NCBI GenBank assembly: GCA_947488755.1
Contig: CANLAD010000001.1
Location: 3,141,779-3,205,778, forward strand
DNA from: an uncultured Erythrobacter sp.
GTDB lineage: Bacteria > Pseudomonadota > Alphaproteobacteria > Sphingomonadales > Sphingomonadaceae
Direction: 5' to 3'
DNA: 64,000 bases
Shown here: positions 1 through 8,265 of the stretch, piece after piece
How positions within the stretch are numbered: position 1 is the first letter of the stretch
Layout of the letters: every line of letters begins with the position of its first letter
Position numbers and translations under genes: made by a program
Notes under the pieces: model-generated
Told to the model about the DNA's origin: nothing
The model's input: only the letters and a program-made list of their open reading frames with translations
Database searches by the model: none

Positions 1-1
1 C

Positions 2-67
2 GTTTCGATCTTCGGTCGCGCAACACCGGTTGAACTGGACTTCGAGCAGGTCGAACTGGTCAAGTAA
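2..67 (+). CDS. C-terminal end of an unidentified protein (partial)
   Basis: The first bases of the window read in one frame as VSIFGRATPVELDFEQVELV followed by K and a TAA stop at 65-67. The codon use is typical of the rest of the window, so this is probably the last 21 residues of a real plus-strand gene that begins upstream of the window. I do not recognise the family from so short a tail. It converges with bchJ, whose stop lies 9 bp downstream, so the two transcription units meet tail to tail here with almost no spacer. Confidence 0.5.
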   Translation, partial: VSIFGRATPVELDFEQVELVK

Positions 68-75
68 GGGCTGGT

Positions 76-681
76 TCAGGCCGCCTTGCGGACCGAACGT
101 TTCGCTGCCCGCCCTCGGGCATTCCTCACCAGGCGATAGTCGCGGTAGTCTTCCGCGCCGTCTACCGCATCGCAGCGATAGTCGGCCCGCAGCAGGGCGC
201 TGAACAACCGCTCGAACACAGCCGCATACCAGACGAACAACGTCTGCGGCGTGCGCGCACCGCCTTCACGATGGATGGAAAAGCTTCGGGAACCACGCGA
301 CGCAAACCGCCCCGCGCCTGCGAAGGTCCAGGCATGGCGACGGATCGCGTGCATCAGCAGCGGTCCCGCGATCGTGGGCGGCAGGATGCGCAGCAGCGTG
401 CGCGCAGGCGCCGGAATGCGATGAGCGATGATGTAATCGGCAGTGCCCTGGCCGGCTTCGATCGCGATCCTTTCGGCGAGATGCGGAGCTTTCGCGGCGA
501 TCGCCCCGTGCAGGCGCAACACTTCGCCTTCCGCGATCATCGTCTCACCGCTCGGTAAGCGCTCCAGCCCTGCATAGGACAGGATCGCGCTCATCTCGCC
601 CACGCCAAGCCGACGCTCCCCGGCCCACGCAAGTTGCAGCACCGCATTCGGACCGATCAGCGCAGGCGCATCAATCGACAT
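76..681 (-). CDS. bchJ: Bacteriochlorophyll 4-vinyl reductase-type protein BchJ
   Basis: This 201-residue protein matches BchJ of purple bacteria from its N-terminus ([19 protein letters not shown]) and its length. BchJ belongs to the V4R (4-vinyl reductase) domain family and acts in bacteriochlorophyll synthesis. Its old assignment as the 8-vinyl reductase has been questioned since BciA and BciB were identified; a role in carrying Mg-porphyrin intermediates has been proposed. The start codon overlaps the end of bchE by 11 bp, so the pair is translationally linked and should be one transcript, bchE then bchJ. The C-terminus is basic and probably unstructured. Family membership is fairly sure; the biochemical role is less so. 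Confidence 0.85.
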   Translation of the reverse strand: MSIDAPALIGPNAVLQLAWAGERRLGVGEMSAILSYAGLERLPSGETMIAEGEVLRLHGAIAAKAPHLAERIAIEAGQGTADYIIAHRIPAPARTLLRILPPTIAGPLLMHAIRRHAWTFAGAGRFASRGSRSFSIHREGGARTPQTLFVWYAAVFERLFSALLRADYRCDAVDGAEDYRDYRLVRNARGRAAKRSVRKAA

Positions 682-2296
682 CGATGCGGTCTCTCTTCCT
701 CTCCTGCGCGCGCTCCTGGCCTCTTTCTTTCATCTGAGCGCGCACCGCTTCACGCCTTTCCTTCGCCTGCGCCGCGCGGTCGGCTGCGGTCTGCCAGTCG
801 GTCGCCGCCTCATGCGCCGCCGCGCGGCTCTCGTCGAACTGGAAATCGACCTTTTTCTGGGTCTGCGGCCCCCAATAGCCCGCTTTACCCAGATCGTAGA
901 AGGTACGCTTGAACCCCGCGCGCAGGAACGCGTAGAGGCATCCGAGCAGGTATCGCCGACGAAACCCCGTGCCTCGCCACGGGTAATGGAACAGCGCTTT
1001 TTGCATGTAGAACCGGCGGTAATTCTTCATCACGCCATTGAGCAGCTCTCCGCGCTCCATTGCCGCCGGTTTCATGATCGGGGTGACGAAATTGTATTTG
1101 CTGAAATCGTGGATCTCGACTTGGTCCTTGATCTCCTCGAACAGCGGGGTGAACGGCCAGGGCGTATACATCGCCCAGTTGGCGAGGTCCGGCTGCCAGT
1201 CCCACGCCATCTTGTAGGTCTCTTCCAGCGTTTCCTCGGTTTCGTTATCGAGTCCGACGATGAACTGCGCTTCCACGAAGATGTCCGCCTCGCGCAACAG
1301 GCGGATCGCCTCCTTGTTCTCCTCGACCTTGGTTTCCTTGTTGAACCGGTCGAGCTTCATCTGCGCTGCCGCTTCGGTACCAAGGCTTACATGGACCAGT
1401 CCTGCGCGCCGGTAGAAGGATAGCAATTCCTTGTCGCGGTAGATATCGGTGACGCGGGTGTTGATCCCCCACTTTATCTTGTCGGGAAGGCCGCGATCGA
1501 TCAGTTCCTGGCAGAACTCGATGAATTTCTTGCGGTTGATGGTCGGTTCCTCATCCGCAAGGATGAAGAAGCCGACGCCGTGATTCACGTGCAGATCCTC
1601 GATCTCGTCGACCACATCCTTGGGGTCGCGAATGCGATAATCGCGCCAGAACTTCCATTGCGAACAGAATGAGCAGGTGAACGGGCACCCGCGCGCCAGA
1701 TTGGGGATCGCGACACGAGTGTTCAGCGGCAGATAGGTGTAGAGTTTCCAGTCCAGCACGCCCCAGTCGGGTGTGAGCGTGGACATATCCTTGACCGTGT
1801 CGGCGGCGGGCGTCGCAATGATCTTGTCGCCATCGCGAAAGGCCAATCCCTTGATTGAAGCGCGATCCGCCTCGTAGCTCCCCTGCGCGATGGCGCCGAA
1901 CAGCTCGACCGCGATCTCCTCGCCTTCGCCCCGGACGATGACATCGATATGCGGCGCTTCGCTCAGCACCTGCTTGTACATGAAGGTTGCATGGACACCG
2001 CCCAGCACCCGTACCGCGGCCGGCACATGGAGCGCCGCGATCTCCAGCACGCGTTCGGCGGCGTAGATAGACGGAGTGATCGCGGTGGTGCCGACCACAT
2101 CCGGCTGCAATGCAAGCATCCGGTCGCGCAATTCCTCATCCGACAAGCCTTCGGTCATTGCGTCGATGAAGTGAATGTCGCCGTATCCGGCACGCTTGAG
2201 TGGCCCGGTCAGGTAAGCGACCCAGGCAGGCGGCCATGTTCCGGCGATTTCGGCCCCGCCGGAGCGGTAATTGGGGTGAACGAACAGAATACGCAT
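671..2296 (-). CDS. bchE: Anaerobic Mg-protoporphyrin IX monomethyl ester oxidative cyclase BchE
   Basis: BchE forms the fifth (isocyclic) ring of bacteriochlorophyll without oxygen, using a radical SAM centre and a cobalamin. The 541-residue product starts [20 protein letters not shown], the usual BchE start, and an upstream in-frame ATG was rejected for that reason. The N-terminal third is the B12-binding-like domain ([17 protein letters not shown]). At about residue 200, [13 protein letters not shown] supplies the CxxxCxxC cysteines for the 4Fe-4S cluster. The C-terminal part includes the [16 protein letters not shown] region typical of BchE and ends in a charged tail. It overlaps bchJ and lies downstream of an FNR/FixK-type box. 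Oxygen-dependent AcsF, which aerobic phototrophs normally also have, is not in this window. Confidence 0.93.
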   Translation of the reverse strand: MRILFVHPNYRSGGAEIAGTWPPAWVAYLTGPLKRAGYGDIHFIDAMTEGLSDEELRDRMLALQPDVVGTTAITPSIYAAERVLEIAALHVPAAVRVLGGVHATFMYKQVLSEAPHIDVIVRGEGEEIAVELFGAIAQGSYEADRASIKGLAFRDGDKIIATPAADTVKDMSTLTPDWGVLDWKLYTYLPLNTRVAIPNLARGCPFTCSFCSQWKFWRDYRIRDPKDVVDEIEDLHVNHGVGFFILADEEPTINRKKFIEFCQELIDRGLPDKIKWGINTRVTDIYRDKELLSFYRRAGLVHVSLGTEAAAQMKLDRFNKETKVEENKEAIRLLREADIFVEAQFIVGLDNETEETLEETYKMAWDWQPDLANWAMYTPWPFTPLFEEIKDQVEIHDFSKYNFVTPIMKPAAMERGELLNGVMKNYRRFYMQKALFHYPWRGTGFRRRYLLGCLYAFLRAGFKRTFYDLGKAGYWGPQTQKKVDFQFDESRAAAHEAATDWQTAADRAAQAKERREAVRAQMKERGQERAQERKRDRIDVD

Positions 2297-2372
2297 CGAC
2301 CGTGCCTCTCTCCATGGATGCGACTGGCATCCTTTGTGAGCGGGTTGTGCAGGAGAAGAGGGGCGCTGTGCA

Positions 2373-2386
2373 TTGATCGAGGTCAA
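2373..2386 (-). promoter_or_regulatory. FNR/FixK-type box upstream of bchEJ
   Basis: Read on the minus strand the site is TTGACCTCGATCAA, which fits the TTGAY-N4-RTCAA pattern bound by FnrL/FixK/CRP-family regulators. Its centre is about 83 bp upstream of the bchE start codon. If it works as a class II activator site near -41, the transcript would begin around 2338. In Rhodobacter, FnrL is known to control bchE, so the position makes biological sense. No clear PpsR palindrome was seen in the same interval. Confidence 0.65.
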
Positions 2387-2502
2387 TCTCGCCAACCGGC
2401 ACTACGCGGGTGCGGCACGGTAACCCGTTTTTACAGCACGTAAGCCTGCGAAGGCCGGAGACGTCGTGTTCGCTCAAGAAAACGAAATTGGAACGGAAAT
2501 CG

Positions 2503-3183
2503 TCAACTCCGTCTTTTCTTCCGCGGTCGCTTGGTCGGAGGTTTCGTCGGGGCATCCTTCAGCTTCGCAAGTTCCGCATCGATTGCGCTTTCGCGCCGCA
2601 GCTCTTCGACTTCGTTTTCGAGGTGCGTGTCCGCGCAGGCGCGTTCGTTATCTTCGGCGGTGAATTCGGCCCGCTTCGCCATCGCTGAAATCCGGTCCAG
2701 ATGCCGATCGATCCTGCTTGATTTATCCTCGCTCTGACGGCGGGGCGCCTGTTCCGCATTCGCACTGGCTTTTGCCTGTTGGCGCGTTTCTTCGCGCTTG
2801 GTCTCCAGCTGATCGATCGCAGCGTCGATTTCGGCCATTTCGGCCTCCGCTGCCGCGATGTCGTTCTCGGTTTCGACGATCGTCTCGCGGCAGTTTTCAC
2901 GGGCAAGAAGCGATTGCCGCGCAAGGTCTTCGCGATCGTGATCCATGGCGAGCCTGGCTTTATCGCCCCAATCGGCCTCGCTCTTCCGATCCTTGGTCAG
3001 GGACGCCTCAAGCCGCTTCTTGCGCGACGACGCTTTGCTCCGCTCACCTTCGAGCGCAATAATCGCTTCTTCGATTTCGCGCTGGAGCCGGACGAGCATC
3101 TTGTGCGGGTCGGACGCGGTTTCGACCGCACTCGTGACATTACTCGCAATGAGTTCTCTGATTTGAATGGCAACCCGCAACAT
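2503..3183 (-). CDS. PspA/IM30-family coiled-coil protein
   Basis: This 226-residue protein begins MLRVAIQIRELIASNVTSAV and continues ASDPHKMLVRLQREIEEAI, the recognisable PspA/IM30 N-terminal pattern of an amphipathic helix followed by a long coiled coil. The central 150 residues are almost entirely charged heptads with repeated E, R and K, and the tail is lysine/arginine rich (PTKRPRKKRRS). PspA proteins bind stressed inner membranes and help keep the proton gradient. The start was chosen because GGAGGGGG lies just upstream of the ATG; an earlier in-frame ATG has no such site. No pspB, pspC or pspF homologue is adjacent, so control is probably different from that in enterobacteria. It could also be a membrane-shaping paralogue. 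Confidence 0.8.
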   Translation of the reverse strand: MLRVAIQIRELIASNVTSAVETASDPHKMLVRLQREIEEAIIALEGERSKASSRKKRLEASLTKDRKSEADWGDKARLAMDHDREDLARQSLLARENCRETIVETENDIAAAEAEMAEIDAAIDQLETKREETRQQAKASANAEQAPRRQSEDKSSRIDRHLDRISAMAKRAEFTAEDNERACADTHLENEVEELRRESAIDAELAKLKDAPTKPPTKRPRKKRRS

Positions 3184-3701
3184 ACGCCCCCTCCGATGAT
3201 CCAATCCGTCACGGAGCGCTATTTCCCAAACATTGTCATGGTGTTAATGGGAGTCCGACGCGATCGCTGCGAAGCTCAGTGATTTTTACCAGATGGTCGG
3301 CAATCATCAGCCGGACTGATTTCCTACTTGCCTGTCGCGCTTTAAGCCCGGGCGCATGATCGCTGCTTTTCCGATAATCCTTCCGCGTTCGCTGTGCGGG
3401 CGGCAGTTCCCCCTTAAAACGCTAAGGTCACACCCGCGAACACTCAGAACGCTGATTTCTCTTTTTCAATCAGAGACTAGAGTAACGTCGAGAGTTTCGC
3501 AAAAGGTGGGGTTGAGTGTATCATAACGGGTGCAGAGGGTGGTCTGAGCACTTGCAAAGCGCGGCCAATTCGCTAACTGCCCTCGCTCTCGTCACATCGA
3601 CGCGGAAACCCGTGCGGGAGCTTCGGATCAGGTCCGGGGCGCTTGACCGCTTAACATGACCCTGGACGTGATCCGGGGAACAGTGCGAAAGGAGGCCATT
3701 C
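3184..3701. other. Intergenic region and leader upstream of rplK
   Basis: About 520 bp separate the divergent PspA-like gene and rplK. I found no convincing ORF, tRNA, secE or nusG here, although secE and nusG usually sit directly upstream of rplK in bacteria. The region is less GC-rich in its first half and must contain the promoters for both flanking genes. Two marked elements are the imperfect inverted repeat at 3625-3674 and the strong Shine-Dalgarno AAAGGAGG at 3688-3694. Confidence 0.7.
3625..3674 (+). promoter_or_regulatory. Candidate structured leader of the rplK-rplA mRNA
   Basis: GGATCAGGTCC at 3625-3635 and GGACGTGATCC at 3664-3674 form an 11-bp inverted repeat with one mismatch and a 28-nt loop. 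It ends 27 nt before the rplK GTG start. In many bacteria ribosomal protein L1 represses its own operon by binding a leader structure that mimics its 23S rRNA site. This hairpin is a candidate for that role by position only; the L1-binding consensus was not verified. Confidence 0.35.
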
Positions 3702-4133
3702 GTGGCCAAGAAGATCGAAGGCTATATCAAGCTGCAGGTGCCCGCTGGCACCGCAAATCCCTCACCCCCGATCGGCCCGGCGCTGGGTCAGCGCGGCGTC
3801 AACATCATGGAATTTTGCAAGGCGTTCAACGCCGCGACGCAGGATCTTGAAAAGAGCGCGCCGATCCCGACCACGATCACGGTTTATGCCGACCGCTCGT
3901 TCACCTTCACGACCAAGACTCCGCCCGCATCCTATTACCTCAAAAAGGCTGCTAAGCTGAAGAAGGGTTCAGGCGAGCCGAACAAGAACAAGGTCGGCAA
4001 GATCACCCACAGCCAGTTGAAGGAAATCGCGGAGGCCAAGATGGCCGATCTCAACGCGAACGATATCGACCAGGCAATCAAGATCATCGAAGGCTCCGCG
4101 CATTCGATGGGCCTCGAAGTGGTGGAGGGCTGA
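3702..4133 (+). CDS. rplK: 50S ribosomal protein L11
   Basis: The 143-residue product is full-length L11. The N-terminal domain starts [20 protein letters not shown] and carries the [22 protein letters not shown] motif. The C-terminal RNA-binding domain contains the [14 protein letters not shown] segment and ends [11 protein letters not shown]11 forms the GTPase-associated centre of the large subunit with 23S rRNA and is the target of thiopeptide antibiotics. The start is GTG, placed 7 nt after the AAAGGAGG Shine-Dalgarno. It is followed by rplA after 4 bp, in one operon. Confidence 0.98.
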   Translation: MAKKIEGYIKLQVPAGTANPSPPIGPALGQRGVNIMEFCKAFNAATQDLEKSAPIPTTITVYADRSFTFTTKTPPASYYLKKAAKLKKGSGEPNKNKVGKITHSQLKEIAEAKMADLNANDIDQAIKIIEGSAHSMGLEVVEG

Positions 4134-4137
4134 ACCA

Positions 4138-4830
4138 ATGGCAAAGCTGACCAAGAAGCAGAAGAAGACCGCCGAGCTCGATCCTGAAAAGATTTATAGC
4201 GTCGATGAAGCGATTGCCACGCTGCGCGAGCACAAGGCGAAGTTCGACGAGACCGTCGAGGTCGCGATGAACCTCGGCGTCGATCCGCGCCATGCCGACC
4301 AGATGGTGCGCGGCATGGTCTCGCTGCCGTCGGGCACGGGCAAGGATGTGAAGGTTGCCGTGTTCGCGCGCGGCGACAATGCCGAGAAGGCTGAGGCCGC
4401 CGGAGCCGACAAGGTCGGCGCGGAAGATCTCATGGAAGAGATGCAGAACGGCGATCTCGACTATGACCGCGTGATCGCGACGCCTGATATGATGGGCGTG
4501 GTGGGTCGGCTGGGCAAGCTGCTCGGTCCCAAGGGCCTGATGCCCAACCCGAAGCTGGGTACCGTCACGCCGAACGTCGAACAGGCCGTTAAAGACGCCA
4601 AGGGCGGCCAGGTCGAATTCCGCGTCGAGAAGATGGGCATCATTCACTCGGGTATCGGCAAGATGTCGTTCTCGGATGACGACCTGAAGGCGAACTTCAA
4701 GGCGATGACCGACGCGATCGTCAAGGCAAAGCCGTCGGGCGCCAAGGGCAAGTACGTGAAGAAGGTCTCGCTGACCTCGACCATGGGTCCGGGCCTGAAG
4801 ATCGACACCGCCGATATCGAAGGCGCGTAG
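4138..4830 (+). CDS. rplA: 50S ribosomal protein L1
   Basis: The 230-residue product is full-length L1, the protein of the mobile L1 stalk that helps release deacylated tRNA from the E site. Recognisable segments are [28 protein letters not shown], the signature around [15 protein letters not shown], and the C-terminal [13 protein letters not shown]. It starts 4 bp after rplK. The usual next genes of this cluster, rplJ and rplL, are not here: a strong palindrome follows immediately and the next gene is an unrelated small membrane protein. Confidence 0.98.
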   Translation: MAKLTKKQKKTAELDPEKIYSVDEAIATLREHKAKFDETVEVAMNLGVDPRHADQMVRGMVSLPSGTGKDVKVAVFARGDNAEKAEAAGADKVGAEDLMEEMQNGDLDYDRVIATPDMMGVVGRLGKLLGPKGLMPNPKLGTVTPNVEQAVKDAKGGQVEFRVEKMGIIHSGIGKMSFSDDDLKANFKAMTDAIVKAKPSGAKGKYVKKVSLTSTMGPGLKIDTADIEGA

Positions 4831-4864
4831 TAACGAACTCCGTTTCCTACTGGGAATCAACATG

Positions 4865-4902
4865 GCAAGGGGCCGGAAGCAGCGCTGCTTCCGGCCCCTT
4901 GC
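4865..4902. terminator. Long perfect palindrome after rplA, probable terminator
   Basis: A 38-bp perfect palindrome without a loop is centred on AGCGCT; its left arm is GCAAGGGGCCGGAAGCAGC. It begins 34 bp after the rplA stop. As RNA it would fold into a very stable hairpin. The usual run of U residues is missing (TTGCTGCG follows), so it may act as an mRNA 3'-end stabiliser or a weak intrinsic terminator. Confidence 0.6.
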
Positions 4903-4974
4903 TGCGTCTGGCAATGGAGCAATTTGGAAAGAACCCGCGTGCTAGGCGTTGAGATGGCAAAGGAGCTTTTTTGA

Positions 4975-5196
4975 ATGACTACCAAGACCATCCTCTTCTT
5001 CATCGGCATCGCGGTCCTTATCGGATCGCTGTTCGTCGATACGCGACTGACGCCGATTATCGGCGCAGTGCTATTGTTGGGAGCGATAGTGTATGGCTGG
5101 GCAGCAAATCGCTCGGCGAGCGATGCGAATCTGCGCAAGGCCGAACGTGCGACCCGTCGCCAGCGCGACAAGCATTATCACGATCAGGCGTCCTGA
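4975..5196 (+). CDS. Small two-helix membrane protein of unknown function
   Basis: This 73-residue product has two hydrophobic stretches (ILFFIGIAVLIGSLFV and PIIGAVLLLGAIVYGWAA) joined by a short polar turn (DTRLTP). A basic, soluble C-terminal tail follows (ASDANLRKAERATRRQRDKHYH). A purine-rich AAAGGAGC stands about 10 nt upstream of the ATG and supports the start. The two helices with a cytoplasmic basic tail suggest an inner-membrane helical hairpin. I do not recognise the family and assign no role. It converges with the GMC oxidoreductase gene, whose stop is 24 bp further on. Confidence 0.65.
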   Translation: MTTKTILFFIGIAVLIGSLFVDTRLTPIIGAVLLLGAIVYGWAANRSASDANLRKAERATRRQRDKHYHDQAS

Positions 5197-5219
5197 TCGC
5201 CGTCAATTGTCCCGCTCAT

Positions 5220-7340
5220 TCAGGCGAAATTGGCGTGGGCAATGGCCATCGTGAACATCTGCGCATTGATACGGATCGAGGATGGGAACACGCTCGCATC
5301 GGCGACGTAAAGATTGCCGGTTCCGTGTACTTTGAGATCGGCACCGACCACGGATCGACGCGGGTTTGATCCCATCACATTGCCACCTTGCGGATGCGAC
5401 GTGCTGACGATGAAATCGTGCGATTCCTTAAGATGGCGCTCGACCAGCGCCTCGATATCGTCACCGGGCCGGACGGTGACGTTGTCCGACGTCGGAAGGT
5501 ATACCTCCACCGCTCCCGCAGCGAAGTGCATCTTCACCACGTCGATGACATAGCCGCGCAATTGCTCGCGATGCTTGCGCTTCAGCTTCACTCTGAAACG
5601 ACCGCGCTTCACTTCACCGATATCGCTGACCGGCATGAGAATGCCAAGACAGACGAGGTTCGAATAGGACTGCATCCGCTCGACAAATTCCTGAAACCAT
5701 CCGCCGACCGATGCGGCGAACGTCCCCGGAGGATGAAACCAGCTTTCGATCAGATGATCGCCGCGATCGACGTAGGTGCTCATTTGCACCCCATCCCAGC
5801 TGTTCACCGGGTGGGGCATCTTGGCGATCACGGGACAGGCGAGATTGCACGAAATCTGCTCGCCAATATCCGCAAAATCAAAGCGTTCCATCAGCGCTGA
5901 GGAAGCGCCCGTGCCAGCGGCGATAATTGCACCCTTCGCGGGGCGGATGCGTACGTGACGTCCGTTTTGCCTCGCCTCGACGGATTTTACGGGCTTGTTG
6001 TGCAGGTTCCAGCCGATGTTGATCCGGAACGCTGCGGTGTTTTCCGCAATCCTGGTGCCACCTGCCTGCGCGTCTTTGAGCAGGGTCTGAACCACCGAGT
6101 TCTTGCGGTCATAGGGGCATCCGGAATTGCAATAACCGCAGCCCCAGCATGTCCGCCCGTTGCTGCCGTAATTCTTCTCGAACAGCCTCGCGGTGACGCC
6201 CGCATCATCGGGTCTTCCATGCCCGGCGGCGACAAAGGCATTCCACGCATTCTTGAGATGCGCGCCGTTCGGTCCAGCCTGCTCGTCGGTGATGGGAGCG
6301 ATTTCGAGGCGCGTCCATAGATGATCGAAGGCCGCGCTCAACTTGCCACCCGCGTTCACATCCACACCGAATTCGTCGCGCCAGTGCTGGATTACGTCCT
6401 GTGTGCGCGGGTGCGGGTCGGCGATATCGGGGCGAAAGCAGATGCCGTTATTGACCAACGACGATCCGCCAACGCACTCGGCCTGGAGGATGGCGATCTC
6501 GCGATTACTCGACGTCATCAGCCCGCCGCCCACATACATTCCGGAATATTGCTCGGCATCTTGGTGGCGAATTTCGCCGGTGGACCAGTAATCGCCTTTC
6601 TCGATCACGATTACGTTCTCGCCCTTGGCGGTGAGAGCCGCCGCTGCAGCCGCTCCTCCCGCGCCAGAGCCGATTACCAGCCAGTCGCAATCCTCATCAC
6701 CGTTCAGTTCGACCGGTGTCAGATCATCGACGGTAGAAAAAGCGGGTGCGCCCGGGCGAGATGGCGCGGGAACGAAGCCGATGGAGCCCCAGCTCGCAGG
6801 CTGCTGATAATAGGCGCAGTAAAAGATGGTCCGCAGTCGGCCGAGCGAGCGAATGATATCGAAGTCGGCCTCTGCAATTTTGTCGGTAAGCCGCTGCTGG
6901 CGCTCCGCGACGGAAAGATCGGTAAAGCTGCGCCGGAGCCACAATTCCAGCAGCACCAGGCCGCGCTTCGCATCGAGCCTTGTGCTGTCCGGAAGGATGG
7001 CGATCCAGCGCATGGCGTTTTCGATGATTTCGTCGATGGTCCCCTGCGGCGGCGGTCCGCCAAACAGCGCCTCGACATAGGCGTGCTCGAACGATGCGCG
7101 GCGGCGAGCGACAACCTCGATGAGCCCGTCGTCGACCTGAACCGTGTTGGCTTCGCGGCGATTGACGGCTTCGCCTTCCAGAGCCATCGCCGCGCCATCG
7201 GCGACGATGTAGTCCGCTTTCTCGCCGTCAGGCCCGGCTTCGACGCGCAAGACCGGGTGACCGGCGGATGTCTTGCCCAGCGCTCTCACGCTGCCGGGCT
7301 TGAGCGCATTTATTACCGACAATGACAGATCAGGCATCAT
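5220..7340 (-). CDS. GMC-family FAD oxidoreductase with cysteine-rich insert
   Basis: The 706-residue protein has an N-terminal extension of about 200 residues, then the FAD-binding glycine motif VIGSGAGGAAAAAAL near residue 220. The ECVGGSSLVNNG segment and the C-terminal DASVFPSSIRINAQMFTMA stretch are typical of glucose-methanol-choline oxidoreductases. Length and the extension resemble long-chain alcohol oxidases and choline-dehydrogenase-like proteins more than the 550-residue short forms. In the middle, CWGCGYCNSGCPYDRKNS has cysteines spaced C-x2-C-x2-C-x3-C, which could hold a metal or an Fe-S cluster. The start ATG-ATG is preceded by GGGAGGTGA. Substrate is unknown; a lipophilic alcohol or sterol is a guess. 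Confidence 0.85.
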   Translation of the reverse strand: MMPDLSLSVINALKPGSVRALGKTSAGHPVLRVEAGPDGEKADYIVADGAAMALEGEAVNRREANTVQVDDGLIEVVARRRASFEHAYVEALFGGPPPQGTIDEIIENAMRWIAILPDSTRLDAKRGLVLLELWLRRSFTDLSVAERQQRLTDKIAEADFDIIRSLGRLRTIFYCAYYQQPASWGSIGFVPAPSRPGAPAFSTVDDLTPVELNGDEDCDWLVIGSGAGGAAAAAALTAKGENVIVIEKGDYWSTGEIRHQDAEQYSGMYVGGGLMTSSNREIAILQAECVGGSSLVNNGICFRPDIADPHPRTQDVIQHWRDEFGVDVNAGGKLSAAFDHLWTRLEIAPITDEQAGPNGAHLKNAWNAFVAAGHGRPDDAGVTARLFEKNYGSNGRTCWGCGYCNSGCPYDRKNSVVQTLLKDAQAGGTRIAENTAAFRINIGWNLHNKPVKSVEARQNGRHVRIRPAKGAIIAAGTGASSALMERFDFADIGEQISCNLACPVIAKMPHPVNSWDGVQMSTYVDRGDHLIESWFHPPGTFAASVGGWFQEFVERMQSYSNLVCLGILMPVSDIGEVKRGRFRVKLKRKHREQLRGYVIDVVKMHFAAGAVEVYLPTSDNVTVRPGDDIEALVERHLKESHDFIVSTSHPQGGNVMGSNPRRSVVGADLKVHGTGNLYVADASVFPSSIRINAQMFTMAIAHANFA

Positions 7341-7388
7341 TCACCTCCCACCCAATGAATGCTGGTCAGGATGCCCTATTTTTGAGTA

Positions 7389-7434
7389 TTACAAAACGTC
7401 AATTTGCGCGAATCCTTGTAAAGACGCGTCAATT
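7389..7434 (-). promoter_or_regulatory. Repeated promoter/operator motif upstream of the GMC gene
   Basis: CGTCAATT occurs at 7397-7404 and again at 7427-7434, exactly 30 bp apart. On the coding strand each reads AATTGACG and could serve as a -35 element. Between them, TTACAA (7389-7394) and TTGTAA (7416-7421) form an inverted pair. The interval is AT-rich compared with its surroundings. It is the likely promoter/operator of the GMC gene; the regulator is unknown. Confidence 0.35.
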
Positions 7435-7446
7435 ATTGGCCTGCTG

Positions 7447-8211
7447 CTATAACATGCCGCCCCGAGTGAAGTCCCAGCCCTCCTCGGCCAGTCCTTCGCA
7501 CAGATTATCGAAGCAGCGTTGCAGGGCGTCGCGGTCGGTTGAGCGGATCACGAAATTCGATCCGACCTTGCCATCGCGGAAAAAGGGATAGGATCCGATC
7601 TGGCAATTCTCATGCGCCTGTTCGACCTCGCGTAGCAGCCTTGCCACTTCGCTTTCAGGAATGAAGCCTCCGACGGTTTCCGAGATCAGGGGTGCGCCGC
7701 CCTCCAACTTGCCGGTCAGCGCGTCGAGCATTCCCGCGGTGATATGGGGGACGCCCGCCATCAGGATAACGTTGCCGCGGCGGATGCCCGGCGCGCCGGA
7801 CATGCGATTGGGTATGAGGTCGGCACCTTCAGGCACGCGGGCCATTCTCAGGCGACCTTCGTTAAGCCCACCCTTGTCGGCATAGTATCGTTCTAGCAGC
7901 GCGCGCGCTTCGGGATGGATGACCACGGGCACGCCAAGTGCCTCGGCAACTGCATCGACGGTGATGTCATCGTGGGTCGGGCCGATTCCGCCTGTGGTGA
8001 ACAGGTAATCGTTGGCGGCGCGAAGCTGGTTCACCGCCTCTATGATGCGGTCCTGGATGTCCGGCACAACGCGCACTTCGGCGAGACGGATGCCCTGCAC
8101 CTGCAGCCAGCTTGCGACCTGCGCGATGTTCTTGTCGTGGGTACGACCGGAGAGGATCTCGTCACCGATGATGACGAGCCCGGCGGTCCAGATCTTGTCG
8201 GGAGAACTCAT
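7447..8211 (-). CDS. CinA-like molybdopterin-binding domain protein
   Basis: The 254-residue protein consists of one MoaB/MogA-like (MoCF) domain: LVIIGDEILSGRTHDKN at the N-terminus and TTGGIGPTHDDITVDAVAEALG around residue 75 are the family signatures. It corresponds to the N-terminal half of CinA without the nicotinamide-nucleotide amidase half. Stand-alone forms of this kind are common in alphaproteobacteria and of uncertain function; nucleotide-pyrophosphatase activity has been shown for the equivalent domain of some CinA proteins. It lies downstream of the flavin monooxygenase gene on the same strand (54 bp gap) and may be cotranscribed with it. Confidence 0.85.
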   Translation of the reverse strand: MSSPDKIWTAGLVIIGDEILSGRTHDKNIAQVASWLQVQGIRLAEVRVVPDIQDRIIEAVNQLRAANDYLFTTGGIGPTHDDITVDAVAEALGVPVVIHPEARALLERYYADKGGLNEGRLRMARVPEGADLIPNRMSGAPGIRRGNVILMAGVPHITAGMLDALTGKLEGGAPLISETVGGFIPESEVARLLREVEQAHENCQIGSYPFFRDGKVGSNFVIRSTDRDALQRCFDNLCEGLAEEGWDFTRGGML

Positions 8212-8265
8212 GTCACGCCATCTAGGCGAGCGGCGCGGGCATGACCAGTCGCGATCCTCGCCCGA

